Assembly (NCBI RefSeq): GCF_021026335.1
Contig: NZ_JAJNCY010000001.1
Span: 744,001 to 808,000 of the forward strand
Direction: 5' to 3'
DNA: 64,000 nt
From: Rhizobium sp. C1
Lineage (GTDB): Bacteria > Pseudomonadota > Alphaproteobacteria > Rhizobiales > Rhizobiaceae
This document shows positions 1 through 8,553 of the stretch, one piece after another. Positions within the stretch are counted from its first letter, which is position 1. Every line of letters begins with the position of its first letter. A program made the position numbers and the translations under genes. The notes beneath the pieces are model-generated. The model was not told the DNA's origin, made no database searches, and was given only the letters and a program-made list of their open reading frames with translations.

Positions 1-1079
1 AGCCTGATAGGACCACGCGCATGATAGGCGAAGCGGTTGAAATCGCCGCGCGCGCGAACCTTGGCGACGCGGGCGCGGCGCATGGCTTCATAACGGACGA
101 GAGCGGCCCCGACCGGCATGGACTTCACCATGGCAGCCAGATCATAGGCGTCCTCTATCGCCATCACCGCGCCCTGCGCCGCAAAGGGCAGCATGGCGTG
201 GGCGGCGTCGCCGATCAGGACGACGTCGCGGTTGTCGGTCCAGTGACCCTCGCTAACACCGAAGAGCGGCCACCATGTCGGTGTCGGGGCGGTGAGGAGC
301 AGGTCGCACAGTCTTGAGTTCCAGCCGGCGAGGGCGCGTCCGACAAAGGCCCGGCGCTGTTCTTCCGTGGGTGAGATGGACCAGGCATGGCCGGGGTCCT
401 CGCCCGCCGAGATCGCGACGAGATTGATCGCTCCGACTTCCTTCAGCGGATAGCAGACGATATGGGCATCCGGTCCGGTAAAGGCGGTGACACGGTTGCG
501 CTGGATGAAGGCGGGTGCGTCCTTTTCCGGGATGACGAAACGCCATGCGGCAAAGCCGGAGAATTTGGCCTGTCCGGCCCCCGGCACAAGGGCCCGCATC
601 TTCGACCAGACACCGTCTGCGCCGACAAGGAGGTCCGCGCGCATCCCGACCTCTTCATACAGCGCCTGTCTAGAGGGGCGTTCGATGCGCGTTCCAAGCT
701 TCAGGGAAATCCGCGGATGATCCTCGACCTTTTGCAGCAGGGCCTGCTGCAGGGTCGTGCGGTGCAGGACGCCATAGGGCGCGCCCCAACGCTCAGTGCC
801 TATGCGCCCGAGCGGCACCGTGGCCAGATCGGAGAGTGTCGCGCCTGAGGCGAGTGTGACACTCTCGGGCTGCAGCCAGCGGGAGGAGAAGAGGGAGAGG
901 ACGCCGAGCCGGTCGAGAACGCGCGCGCCGTTGGCGGAAATCTGCAGGCCTGCGCCCACTTCGCTCATTTGCGCCGATTGTTCGAGAACCGCAACGCTTA
1001 TGCCGCTTTCCGCCAGAGACAGCGCTGCGGTCAAGCCCGCAACACCGGCACCGACAACGATTGCTGACTGGACGGTCAT
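1..1079 (-). CDS. FAD-dependent monooxygenase (salicylate hydroxylase / UbiH type), 3' end cut by window
   Basis: The minus-strand frame is open from an ATG at 1079 to the window edge, giving about 359 codons with no stop, so the C-terminus lies outside the window. The N-terminus has a Rossmann FAD motif GAGVAG at about residues 11-16. A central VGADGVWSK segment is the DG motif that binds both FAD and NAD(P)H. A later LIGDAAHAMLPFAAQG segment is the GD motif contacting the ribityl chain. These three motifs in order define the aromatic-ring flavoprotein hydroxylase family (salicylate or hydroxybenzoate hydroxylases and ubiquinone hydroxylases). The substrate cannot be read from sequence. The gene reads away from the zinc-finger gene upstream on the same strand, about 100 bases off. 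Confidence 0.85.
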   Translation of the reverse strand, partial: MTVQSAIVVGAGVAGLTAALSLAESGISVAVLEQSAQMSEVGAGLQISANGARVLDRLGVLSLFSSRWLQPESVTLASGATLSDLATVPLGRIGTERWGAPYGVLHRTTLQQALLQKVEDHPRISLKLGTRIERPSRQALYEEVGMRADLLVGADGVWSKMRALVPGAGQAKFSGFAAWRFVIPEKDAPAFIQRNRVTAFTGPDAHIVCYPLKEVGAINLVAISAGEDPGHAWSISPTEEQRRAFVGRALAGWNSRLCDLLLTAPTPTWWPLFGVSEGHWTDNRDVVLIGDAAHAMLPFAAQGAVMAIEDAYDLAAMVKSMPVGAALVRYEAMRRARVAKVRARGDFNRFAYHARGPIR

Positions 1080-1182
1080 ACCGTCACCTGCCTGTCTGGA
1101 AAAATGGCGCGCGTCGGGTGCGTGGTTTCATGGCCAGGAAACGAGCCCGCACCCGAAACCGGTTCCGCTTCGCTGGATTGCC

Positions 1183-1428
1183 TCAGGCAGCCTTAACGAG
1201 GAAGACGCAGCCAGGAGGATTGGTCTGGTTGTCCTTCAGCGACGGATTGTACTTGTAGAGCGTCGAGCAGTAGGAACAGACCTTTTCGCTGTCGGCGCCC
1301 ATATCGATATAGATATGCGGATGGTCGAAGGGAACGGATGCGCCCGTGCACATGAATTCCTTCACGCCGACCTCGATGACGCGATGGCCGCCGTCGTTCT
1401 GGAAATGGGGAATGCTGTGACCGGCCAT
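1183..1428 (-). CDS. NDUFS6-like zf-CHCC zinc finger protein
   Basis: This 81-residue protein has the spacing C27-X8-H36-X14-C51-X2-C54, which is the CHCC zinc finger of the NDUFS6 (complex I 13-kDa subunit) family. Alphaproteobacteria carry free-standing versions that associate with NADH dehydrogenase assembly. A GGAGG lies a few bases upstream of the ATG. The gene is not in a nuo operon here; it sits alone between two oxidoreductase genes. The family call is firm. A role in complex I is inferred from homologues. Confidence 0.85.
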   Translation of the reverse strand: MAGHSIPHFQNDGGHRVIEVGVKEFMCTGASVPFDHPHIYIDMGADSEKVCSYCSTLYKYNPSLKDNQTNPPGCVFLVKAA

Positions 1429-1535
1429 GAATGCCTCCGAATGCGCTCTGTTGACTTCAAATCAGGATTTGGCCCGGACCTTATAACGGCACTGCACAAA
1501 AGTGTAGGGGGCGGCGCGAAGTTTGAGGTTGAAAC

Positions 1536-2825
1536 TCAGCGGCGCTTTTCCATCTGCTGGAAATACCACATGCCGATAGCAAGTGCGGTGTTGCCGAGCA
1601 TCCGGCCCACGGGAAGCCGCCAGTGCCAGGCGCTGGCGAAGATATCGAAGTCGCGCGGGTTGCCGGTCAGCGCCTCCGCCATGATCTCACCGACGATATG
1701 CGAGGTCGCCACGCCGTGGCCTGAATAGCCTTGCGCGTAGAAGACATTGTCGCGGATGCGGCCGAGCTGCGGAATGCGGTTGATGGTGATTCCATCCTGT
1801 CCCTGCCAGGCGAAATCGATGCGGACACCCTTCAATTGCGGGAAGGTCTTTTCGATGGCCGGGCGGAGCTGGTCGGCGAGGTTTGGCGTTTCGCGGCCGG
1901 TATAGTTCGTGCCGCTGCCGAAGAGCAGGCGACGGTCGGCGGTCAGACGGTAATAGTCGAGGACGAAGCGTGTGTCATAGACGGCGATGTCCTGTGGGTT
2001 GATGGCGCGGGCGACCTGTTCGGACAAAGGTTCCGTCGTGACGATGCCGAGCGAGGCCGGGAAGAGCAGGCCTGCAAGCTTGAAACGTTCGAGATGATGT
2101 GAGGCATTGCCGGCGAGCAGCACCTTGTCAGCGATGACCGATCCGCCCGCCGTCACCAGTTCGGCGCGCTTGCCGTGACGGATATCGAGGACTTTCGTGT
2201 CCTCGAAGATCTGGACCCCAAGCCCGCGCGCGGCATCCGCCTCGCCAAGGCAGAGATTCAGCGAATGGACATGCATGTTGCGGCGGTTTATCAGGCCGGC
2301 GGCGTAGAGGTCGGTGTCGATGACGTCGCGCACGGCCTTGCCATAGACCATCTCGACCTCGTCGCCCATGCCACGCGCGACGGCCATCTTATAGAGCGCC
2401 TCCAGCTCTGGAATGTGCGACGGCTGCCAGGCGGCCTGCATGTGGCCGAATTTCAGGTCGCACTGGATTTCGTATTTTTCGACGCGATTGCGGATGATCC
2501 GCTGTCCGCGCCAGCGCAGGTCCCAGACGAAATCGTCGGCCTTCGGTCCGAGCGTGCGCCCGAACTGCTTGAGCATTGCCTTGTCACCGGAGAGTGAGCC
2601 GGTGATCTGCCCGCCATTGCGACTTGATGCGCCCCAGCCGATGACATTGGCTTCCAGCAGTGCCACCGAGACGCCGCGTTCGGCGAGTTCCACGGCTGTC
2701 GCCACACCGGTAAAGCCGCCGCCGATGATGGCGACATCGACCTCGATCCGCTTGTCGAGCCGAGGGAAGGGCGCAATCGGGTTGCGGGTCGCGGCATAGT
2801 AGGAGTTGCAATAGGTCTCGGCCAT
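1536..2825 (-). CDS. puuB: Gamma-glutamylputrescine oxidase-like FAD oxidoreductase
   Basis: The 429-residue protein belongs to the DAO/GlpO flavoprotein family. It has an N-terminal VAIIGGGFTGVATAVELAE dinucleotide fold at about residues 31-49, followed by WGASSRNGGQ, the flavin contact typical of PuuB/OrdL proteins. The C-terminal part has YAQGYSGHGVATS, the conserved FAD-closing segment. PuuB oxidises gamma-glutamylputrescine to the aldehyde. It lies 15 bases downstream of the PuuA-like glutamine synthetase on the same strand, so the two form an operon and support each other's assignment. The next pathway genes (puuC, puuD) are not in the window. An oxidase for another gamma-glutamylated amine is possible. 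Confidence 0.8.
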   Translation of the reverse strand: MAETYCNSYYAATRNPIAPFPRLDKRIEVDVAIIGGGFTGVATAVELAERGVSVALLEANVIGWGASSRNGGQITGSLSGDKAMLKQFGRTLGPKADDFVWDLRWRGQRIIRNRVEKYEIQCDLKFGHMQAAWQPSHIPELEALYKMAVARGMGDEVEMVYGKAVRDVIDTDLYAAGLINRRNMHVHSLNLCLGEADAARGLGVQIFEDTKVLDIRHGKRAELVTAGGSVIADKVLLAGNASHHLERFKLAGLLFPASLGIVTTEPLSEQVARAINPQDIAVYDTRFVLDYYRLTADRRLLFGSGTNYTGRETPNLADQLRPAIEKTFPQLKGVRIDFAWQGQDGITINRIPQLGRIRDNVFYAQGYSGHGVATSHIVGEIMAEALTGNPRDFDIFASAWHWRLPVGRMLGNTALAIGMWYFQQMEKRR

Positions 2826-2840
2826 TGATCTCTTCCGGGC

Positions 2841-4199
2841 TTAGACGCTCAGCCGATAGGTGGCGATTTCGAGGTCGGTCACCTGTGCGGCAAAGACATC
2901 CTGTTCCTGCTGCTTGGCGGCGGCGAAACAGGTGACGAATTCCGGATGGAGAATGCGCTTCATGCTCTCCGCCGTCTCGAAGCGTTCCAGCGCCTGCCGC
3001 CAGTCTTTCGCGAGCTTCTGCAGATCGAGTTCGTGAGAATTGCTGGCGACCGGCTCGGCGGGCGTCAGCATGCGGGCAATGCCATCCAGCGCGCCGCCGA
3101 GAATGGTGGCCAGCACGAGGAAGGGATTGGTATCGATGCCCGCGACGCGGTGCTCGATGCGCCGGGCAACATGAGGGCCGCCCGGAATGCGGATGGCGGC
3201 CGTGCGGTTTTCATAGCCCCAGCCGACCGTCGTGGGTGCAAGTCCGCCAGGCGACAGGCGGCGATAGGAATTGAGATGCGGCGCGAAGATCAGCGTGGCG
3301 TCGGCCATGCTGTCCATCAGCCCGGCGACGGCGGCCCGCATGATCTCGGAGCCTTTTTCAGTGCCATCGTCGAAGACGTTGCGGCCGCTCTCGTCGAGTA
3401 TGGAGAAGTGTATATGCAGCCCGCTGCCGGCCTTGTCGGGATAGGGCTTGGCCATGAAGGTTGCGAGGGTGCCGTGGCGGCGCGCGACATTGCGGATGAT
3501 CTGCTTGAGGAACAGCGTGTCTTCCGCCGCCTTCAGTGCGTCCGGCTGATGCATCAGATTGAATTCGAACTGTCGCTGAGCACCTTCGGCAATGGCTGCC
3601 TCGACCTCGATGCCGGCCGCGGCAGCGCATCGACAGAGGTCGTCGATGAACGCGCCGGTGTCGCTCAACTCTTCGAGCGAATAGATGTTGTCGAAACTGG
3701 GCGGCGGGCCGCCGGTATTCGGCCGGGCAGGGGCAACGCCGTCGCTGGCCGGGTCGATGAGATAGAATTCGACCTCGGATGCAACGACCGGCGTCAGTCC
3801 CGCCGCCCGGTAACGTTCCAGAACCAATTGCAGCAGATGCCGGCTATCGGCGTAATAGGGCTCGCCGCTTTCCTTGCGCATCGACATGGGCAGCACGGGA
3901 GCATCCATTCCCAGATCGATCAGGCCGCGCCCGGTCACCTCACAGATGCCATCGAGATCGCCGCGCTCCATGGTCAGCTGCGTTCCCGCCGTGTCCGTGC
4001 CCCAGATGTCGACACCGATGGAGGACATGGGCATGCGGATACCGTCCTTCTGCAACTTGCCGAGCTTTTCCGCCGCGACACGCTTGCCGCGGAAAATGCC
4101 GTTCATGTCTGTGATGGCAGCATAGAGGTGAGCGGGTTCGGCGGTGTGCGGCTTCAGGTCTGATTGCGACAAGGGATGGCTCCGGGCGGTGGCTTTCAT
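2841..4199 (-). CDS. puuA: Gamma-glutamylputrescine synthetase / glutamine synthetase family
   Basis: The frame stays open far upstream, but the natural start is the ATG at 4199, which gives 452 residues, the usual length for PuuA. Glutamine synthetase signatures are present: a GS beta-grasp N-terminal region, then GSGLHIHFSI (metal and substrate site), then LSPGGLAPTTVGWGYENR and a RIPGG stretch near the C-terminus. PuuA-type enzymes ligate glutamate to putrescine or other amines using ATP in the cytoplasm. The puuB-like oxidase follows at 15 bases, which favours polyamine breakdown over ammonia assimilation. Upstream, 4200-4340 holds two small palindromes that could be operators. Confidence 0.8.
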   Translation of the reverse strand: MKATARSHPLSQSDLKPHTAEPAHLYAAITDMNGIFRGKRVAAEKLGKLQKDGIRMPMSSIGVDIWGTDTAGTQLTMERGDLDGICEVTGRGLIDLGMDAPVLPMSMRKESGEPYYADSRHLLQLVLERYRAAGLTPVVASEVEFYLIDPASDGVAPARPNTGGPPPSFDNIYSLEELSDTGAFIDDLCRCAAAAGIEVEAAIAEGAQRQFEFNLMHQPDALKAAEDTLFLKQIIRNVARRHGTLATFMAKPYPDKAGSGLHIHFSILDESGRNVFDDGTEKGSEIMRAAVAGLMDSMADATLIFAPHLNSYRRLSPGGLAPTTVGWGYENRTAAIRIPGGPHVARRIEHRVAGIDTNPFLVLATILGGALDGIARMLTPAEPVASNSHELDLQKLAKDWRQALERFETAESMKRILHPEFVTCFAAAKQQEQDVFAAQVTDLEIATYRLSV

Positions 4200-4217
4200 G
4201 CGACATCTACGTATGAC

Positions 4218-4244
4218 TTGATCAAATTTGCAAGATTGATCTTG
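4218..4244. promoter_or_regulatory. Paired palindromes in the puuA / hydrolase divergent region
   Basis: Two small dyads lie close together between the divergent puuA and hydrolase genes: TTGATCAA at 4218-4225 and CAAGATTGATCTTG (arms CAAGAT/ATCTTG, 2-base spacer) at 4231-4244. This is an intergenic stretch of about 140 bases, so an operator for the puu operon is plausible. No regulator gene is adjacent and the sites do not match a consensus I can name. Confidence 0.3.
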
Positions 4245-4340
4245 GTGCGACGGTTGTCGAAAGAGGCTTGCGAATTTGAGAAACTGCAATAGGTAGGAAG
4301 TATTCGCAAAGACCCGGTCATCTGCCTGTGGAGCCACACA

Positions 4341-5120
4341 TTGCATCTCAACGCCCCCGCCTTTTCGTCCTTTCAGCATGACGGGCTGAAGCTTTCGTTC
4401 TTCGACGAGGGCGATCCGGCGGGCGATCCGATCTTGCTGATCCACGGCTTTGCCTCCTCCGCGCTGGTCAACTGGGTTCATCCGGGCTGGCTGAAGACGC
4501 TGGGCGATGCCGGCTATCGCGTGATTGCCATCGACAATCGCGGCCACGGGCAAAGCGACAAGCCGCATGAACCGTCCCGCTACCATGTGCCGCTCATGGC
4601 CGCCGACGCGGTCGCACTGCTCGATCATCTCGGCATCCCGGAAGCGCATGTCATGGGCTATTCGATGGGCGCGCGGATCACCACCTTTGCGGCGCTTGCC
4701 TTCCCGCACCGCATCCGCACCATTATTCTCGGCGGGCTCGGTATTGGGATGGTCACGGGCGTGGGCGACTGGGACCCGATCGCCGACGCGCTACTCGCGC
4801 CGTCGCTGGAGGATGTGGCGCATGAGCGCGGCCGCATGTTCCGCGCCTTTGCCGACCAGACGAAAAGCGACCGCCTGGCGCTCGCCGCCTGCATCCGTAC
4901 CTCGCGCGATCTCCTGAGCGCTGAAGATATGGGCAAGATCGACATGCCGGCTCTGATCGGCGTCGGCACCAAGGACGATATCGCGGGCTCTGCGCAGGAG
5001 CTTGCCATGCTGATGCCGCATGCCGAAGCGCTGGATATCCCGAACAGGGACCACATGCTGGCCGTGGGGGACCGGGTGTTCAAGAAGGCGGCGCTGGAGT
5101 TCTTGCACAAGCATTCATGA
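4341..5120 (+). CDS. Alpha/beta fold hydrolase
   Basis: The protein has 259 residues. The oxyanion segment LLIHGFASS is at about residues 33-41, and the nucleophile elbow GYSMGA (catalytic serine) is in the middle. A late acidic region and the C-terminal NRDHM supply the remaining triad positions. No in-frame ATG exists near the N-terminus. I chose the TTG at 4341 because a GGAG lies seven bases before it. The gene is transcribed away from puuA. Substrate is not predictable; the size and motifs are those of small esterases and hydrolases of the lipolytic family V or epoxide-hydrolase-like group. Confidence 0.75.
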   Translation: MHLNAPAFSSFQHDGLKLSFFDEGDPAGDPILLIHGFASSALVNWVHPGWLKTLGDAGYRVIAIDNRGHGQSDKPHEPSRYHVPLMAADAVALLDHLGIPEAHVMGYSMGARITTFAALAFPHRIRTIILGGLGIGMVTGVGDWDPIADALLAPSLEDVAHERGRMFRAFADQTKSDRLALAACIRTSRDLLSAEDMGKIDMPALIGVGTKDDIAGSAQELAMLMPHAEALDIPNRDHMLAVGDRVFKKAALEFLHKHS

Positions 5121-5132
5121 GGGGTTGACGCA

Positions 5133-5933
5133 TCACCGCCCGGTGAAAACTGCCTTCCGCTTCTCCGCAAAAGCTGCACGTCCCTCGCGATAATCCGCAC
5201 TGTCAAACGTCGCCGCACCCTGCCGCGCGGCCTCCGCCTGTAGTGCGGAATCGCCGGCCACCACGGCGCGGATGGAGACCTTGGAGGCCCGGACGGAGAG
5301 GGGCGCATTCGCGGCGATGTCTGCCGCGATGCCAGCTACGGTTTCATCCAGCGCTGCGCTTTCCACCTGCATCGTCAGAAAGCCGGAGCCCGCAAGATCC
5401 GCCGCCGAAAACTGACGTGCCGTGAACACGGCAAGCCTTGCAGTCGCCTGACCGAGCGCCGCCACAATATCGGCCATCGCATCCGCCGGATAGGCCAGCC
5501 CCAGCTTGCCGGCGGGGACGGCGAAGCGGCCGGTTTCGTCGCCGATGCGGATGTCGGCGGCTGCCGCCAGCCCCAGCCCGCCGCCGAAGCAGATGCCGCG
5601 CAATTTGGCGATGACCGGCACCGGGGCCTCGCGGATGGCAGCGAAAGCGGCGCTGTTGGCGGTTTCGTAGGCGAGCGCACTTGCTGTGTCCTTGCGAACC
5701 TCGTCGAATTCGGAAATGTCGGCGCCTGCTGAAAAGTCCACACCGCCATCGCCCTGCAGGATGATGGCGCGGGCGTCCTGCGAGGCCAGCCAGCTAGTTG
5801 CCTCCGCTACGCCCTGCCACATGGCGAGGTTCAGCGCGTTCTTGCGCCGGGCGTTGGAGATGGTGAGCAGGCCCACATGTCCGTCAACCGCCGCCACGAT
5901 GCCGCCATCGCCGAAAGCCTGCGTTAAGTTCAT
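5133..5933 (-). CDS. Enoyl-CoA hydratase/isomerase family protein
   Basis: This crotonase-fold protein is about 266 residues. The oxyanion-hole segment FSAGADISEF and the second signature LRGICFGGGLGLAAAADIRI are clear. I prefer the ATG at 5933 to the upstream in-frame ATG at 5948, because GGTGGGG lies about six bases before 5933. The enzyme would hydrate, isomerise or hydrolyse an acyl-CoA. Acid residues at the two usual hydratase glutamate positions are not obvious, so an isomerase or another crotonase activity is possible. It is convergent with the hydrolase and divergent from cysE, so no operon partner helps. Confidence 0.75.
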   Translation of the reverse strand: MNLTQAFGDGGIVAAVDGHVGLLTISNARRKNALNLAMWQGVAEATSWLASQDARAIILQGDGGVDFSAGADISEFDEVRKDTASALAYETANSAAFAAIREAPVPVIAKLRGICFGGGLGLAAAADIRIGDETGRFAVPAGKLGLAYPADAMADIVAALGQATARLAVFTARQFSAADLAGSGFLTMQVESAALDETVAGIAADIAANAPLSVRASKVSIRAVVAGDSALQAEAARQGAATFDSADYREGRAAFAEKRKAVFTGR

Positions 5934-6008
5934 TTGACCCCACCCCATTTAAGTTCTCTTCGGGATGGAATATATTGGACGTCCGAGGAAGCCAACAAGG
6001 AGATGCGC

Positions 6009-6833
6009 ATGTCCGCGCACAGCGAACTGAAGCCGGTTGGGCACATCAAGAGCGTCGACCCCATCTGGGATGCGATGAAGCTTGAGGCCGATACCGCTGC
6101 GAAGAGCGATCCGGTTCTTGCCGCCTTCATGTATTCCACTGTCATCAATGCGCGTTCGCTGGAAGATTGCGTCATCTACCGGATTTGCGAACGGCTCGAT
6201 CATCCCGACATGCAGGCCGTTCTGCTACGCCAGACATTCGAGGAAATGCTGGCCGACTGGCCGGAATGGGCAACGATCCTGCGCGTCGATATCCAGGCCG
6301 TCTATGACCGCGACCCGGCCTGCACCCGATTCATCGAGCCGGTCCTTTATTTCAAGGGCTTCCATGCCATCCAGACGCATCGTCTGGCGCATTGGCTTTG
6401 GCTGAAGGGCCGCAAGGATTTCGCGCTTTATCTGCAAAGCCGCTCGTCCAGCGTTTTCCAGACAGATATCGCGCCGGCCGCTCCCATCGGCCGCGGCTTC
6501 TTCCTCGACCATGCGACCGGGCTGGTTGTTGGGGCGACGGCCGTCATCGGCGACAATGTCTCGATCCTGCAAGGCGTGACGCTTGGCGGGACCGGCAAGG
6601 AAACCGGCGACCGCCATCCGAAGATCGGTGACGGCGTGATGATCGGTGCGGGCGCCAAGGTGCTCGGCAATATCACGGTCGGCTCCTGCTCGCGGGTTGC
6701 GGCCGGTTCGGTGGTGCTCAAGCCGGTGCCGAAATGCACGACGGTGGCCGGCATACCGGCGCGCGTTGTCGGCGAGGCCGGATGCCAGGAGCCGTCGCGC
6801 AGCATGAATCAAGTGGTCGAGACGTACGACTGA
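6009..6833 (+). CDS. cysE: Serine O-acetyltransferase
   Basis: CysE makes O-acetylserine from serine and acetyl-CoA, the first committed step of cysteine synthesis. The 274-residue protein has the N-terminal helical SATase domain, then left-handed beta-helix hexapeptide repeats at about 170-255 (IGRGFFLDHATGLVVGATAVIG and following turns), including the catalytic-histidine context GFFLDHATG. I chose ATG 6009 over ATG 6003 because AAGGAG ends directly at 6002, leaving the correct six-base spacing only for 6009. Cysteine synthase is encoded 4 kb downstream on the opposite strand. A strong terminator follows. Confidence 0.93.
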   Translation: MSAHSELKPVGHIKSVDPIWDAMKLEADTAAKSDPVLAAFMYSTVINARSLEDCVIYRICERLDHPDMQAVLLRQTFEEMLADWPEWATILRVDIQAVYDRDPACTRFIEPVLYFKGFHAIQTHRLAHWLWLKGRKDFALYLQSRSSSVFQTDIAPAAPIGRGFFLDHATGLVVGATAVIGDNVSILQGVTLGGTGKETGDRHPKIGDGVMIGAGAKVLGNITVGSCSRVAAGSVVLKPVPKCTTVAGIPARVVGEAGCQEPSRSMNQVVETYD

Positions 6834-6838
6834 TATTT

Positions 6839-6970
6839 TTCGATATATCTAAGTGTTTGATTTGACGGCCGGGAGCTTTCTTCCGGCCGTTTTTTTGTCT
6901 AAAGATACATCTTCGATATATCTATCTCTTGCGTTCCCGCGATTTCGGTCTATATTTCGATATATCGAAA
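6839..6970. promoter_or_regulatory. Three PadR operator-like sites (TTCGATATATC)
   Basis: The core TTCGATATATC occurs three times in 132 bases: 6839-6849, 6912-6922 and 6956-6966. The last is part of a perfect 16-bp palindrome at 6955-6970, about 21 bases before the ATG of the PadR gene. AT-rich dyads of this kind are the usual PadR operators, and autoregulation is common in the family. The first site lies just past the cysE stop, on the other side of the terminator. Confidence 0.7.
6865..6897 (+). terminator. Rho-independent terminator after cysE
   Basis: The 8-bp stem ACGGCCGG (6865-6872) pairs with CCGGCCGT (6883-6890) across a 10-base loop and runs into a T tract at 6890-6897. It ends cysE transcription ahead of the PadR gene. 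Confidence 0.85.
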
Positions 6971-6991
6971 ACACATCTGAAGGAGATTTTC

Positions 6992-7705
6992 ATGCAAGAA
7001 CATTTTGATGACCTCCACGAAGGGCATGGGCATCACGGCGAAGGCCGTCACGGGCGCGATTGCGGGAACCATGGCGAAGGTCGCCATTTCGGCAAGCGCG
7101 AGAAGTTTCTCGCCATGATGCTGATGGGCCGCGGGCCGTTCGGGCGCGGTTTCATGGGTGAGGGTGGCGGACGTGGTCCGGGACGCGGCGGTTTCGGCGG
7201 CGGTGATGACGGGTTCGGCCCGCGCGGCCGCTCGCTCGGCCAGGGCCATATCCGGCTTCTCGTGCTGTCGCTGATCGAGGCGGAACCGCGTCATGGCTAC
7301 GATCTGATCAAGCAGATTGAAGAGATGAGCGGCGGCGCCTATGCCCCGAGCCCCGGTGTTATCTATCCCACGCTGACGCTTCTGGAAGAGGCCGGCTATG
7401 CCGCGACGACCTCCGAGGGCAACAAGAAGCTCTATGCGATCACGCCGGAAGGCAAGGCGCATCTCGACGAGAACCGTGCGCATGCTGGCATGATTGTCGA
7501 ACGGCTCAAGGCGCTCGGCGAACACATGAAGGAACGCGAAGAGCGCCACGGTCGCGGTCGCCACGAAGGCCCGGACCTGCCGCGCGGCGTCGATGCCGCC
7601 TTGCTCAACCTCCGCGAGGCCGTTGCCCGCAAGCTCGGCAAGGATGATGCGGCGGCGACCGAGATCGTGCGCAAGTTGCTCGCGATGGCTGAGGAGCTGG
7701 GGTGA
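6992..7705 (+). CDS. PadR-family regulator with His/Gly-rich N-terminal extension (YqjI-like)
   Basis: The 237-residue protein has two parts. Residues 1-80 are rich in His, Gly and Arg (HEGHGHHGEGRHG and similar clusters) and look metal-binding. Residues about 85-160 are the PadR winged helix (LGQGHIRLLVLSLIEAEPRHGYDLIK ... GVIYPTLTLLEEAGY), followed by a C-terminal helical dimerisation region. This matches the layout of E. coli YqjI, a nickel-responsive repressor of a ferric reductase gene. Metal sensing here is inferred from that likeness. The ATG at 6992 has AAGGAG at 6980-6985. Three operator-like palindromes precede it. No yqjH-like reductase is adjacent. Confidence 0.85.
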   Translation: MQEHFDDLHEGHGHHGEGRHGRDCGNHGEGRHFGKREKFLAMMLMGRGPFGRGFMGEGGGRGPGRGGFGGGDDGFGPRGRSLGQGHIRLLVLSLIEAEPRHGYDLIKQIEEMSGGAYAPSPGVIYPTLTLLEEAGYAATTSEGNKKLYAITPEGKAHLDENRAHAGMIVERLKALGEHMKEREERHGRGRHEGPDLPRGVDAALLNLREAVARKLGKDDAAATEIVRKLLAMAEELG

Positions 7706-7760
7706 GGGTGCTGGCTGCACCTTTCACGCGACGGAAGAGGGCGGGCTTGCCCTTTCATCC

Positions 7761-7884
7761 GTCATCCCGGACTTGATCCGGGATCCAGTGCGCGATGTCC
7801 ATCGCGCGAAAGACTCTCTTTAAGCAGTCCTCTCAGCCCGCAGACGCGGGCTGGCTGGATGCCGGATCAAGTCCGGCATGACGG
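7761..7884. repeat. Composite palindromic intergenic repeat
   Basis: A left arm at 7761-7788 and a right arm at about 7855-7882 are inverted copies of each other with two mismatches, and each arm is itself a hairpin around GATC. Between them are two more hairpins (GCGCGATGTCCATCGCGC-like at 7790-7807, and AGCCCGC/GCGGGCT at 7835-7852). This is the layout of BIME-like mosaic elements seen in many alphaproteobacterial intergenic regions. No coding potential is seen. Confidence 0.75.
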
Positions 7885-7945
7885 GCTAATGGGCACTCGT
7901 CCGCAATGAAGCGAAGGCTGAAAACAATCCGGAGCAAGGGAGATT

Positions 7946-8548
7946 TTACTTCCCCGCACCTTCCACAACCGTCACCAGCCCGCTATCTCGCTTGGCCAGT
8001 TCCAGCAACTCCTCGTCGCTCAGCGGCCGCACCAGCGCATCCGACGTCGAGACCGGTGAGAATCCGAACATCTGGTAGAGCTGCAGGGCGCGGGGGTGGT
8101 CGAGATTGTTGGTCGTCACCGTCAGCTTCTGCGGGTTGAGGTTCCAGGCGGCGCGGAGCGCCTGCAGGAGGAACCATTTGCCGACGCCGAGACCGAGCGC
8201 GTGTTCCATCAGGCCGAAGTGACAGAGTTCGACGACCTCTTCGCTTTCGTGTCGCAGTTCATAGAAGCCCGCCGGCGCGCCGTTGACATAGAGAATGCCG
8301 ATATAGCTTGCCGCGCTGTGCAGCAGGGCCGCCAAGCGCTTGTCGGAAAGCCGCAGGCGATCGACCCAGTGCCAGCGTGCACCAACCTGCTTGTAGAGAT
8401 AGCGATAATAGGCAAGCGGAATGTTTTCCGCGCGCATGATCGCCGTATGCAGGTTGGCCGGCACCGGCAATTGCGCCTTCGGGGGCGCGGTCATTTCGAG
8501 ATAGGTGATATGGGCCTTGATGGCCTTCGGCTTCTTTGTCGCTGCCAT
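7946..8548 (-). CDS. GNAT-family N-acetyltransferase
   Basis: The 200-residue protein has the acetyl-CoA binding A motif in the segment FGLMEHALGLGVGKWFLLQAL and a following KLTVTTNNLDHPRALQLYQMFGF, typical of GNAT enzymes. The frame opens further upstream, but the ATG at 8548 starts only five bases after the sseA stop and is the sensible start. It is the last gene of the cysK-alaX-sseA operon. The substrate is unknown; position in a sulfur amino-acid operon is suggestive only. Confidence 0.8.
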   Translation of the reverse strand: MAATKKPKAIKAHITYLEMTAPPKAQLPVPANLHTAIMRAENIPLAYYRYLYKQVGARWHWVDRLRLSDKRLAALLHSAASYIGILYVNGAPAGFYELRHESEEVVELCHFGLMEHALGLGVGKWFLLQALRAAWNLNPQKLTVTTNNLDHPRALQLYQMFGFSPVSTSDALVRPLSDEELLELAKRDSGLVTVVEGAGK

Positions 8549-8553
8549 CTGGA

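Noticed and set aside
796-1728. Plus-strand 310-codon frame opposite the monooxygenase and zinc finger genes
   Set aside because: It is antisense to two genes with clear family motifs; its own product is low in structure-like pattern and matches nothing I know.
4200-4709. N-terminal extension of the PuuA-like protein in the open upstream frame
   Set aside because: It overlaps the hydrolase gene on the other strand, has no family likeness, and ATG 4199 already gives the normal length.
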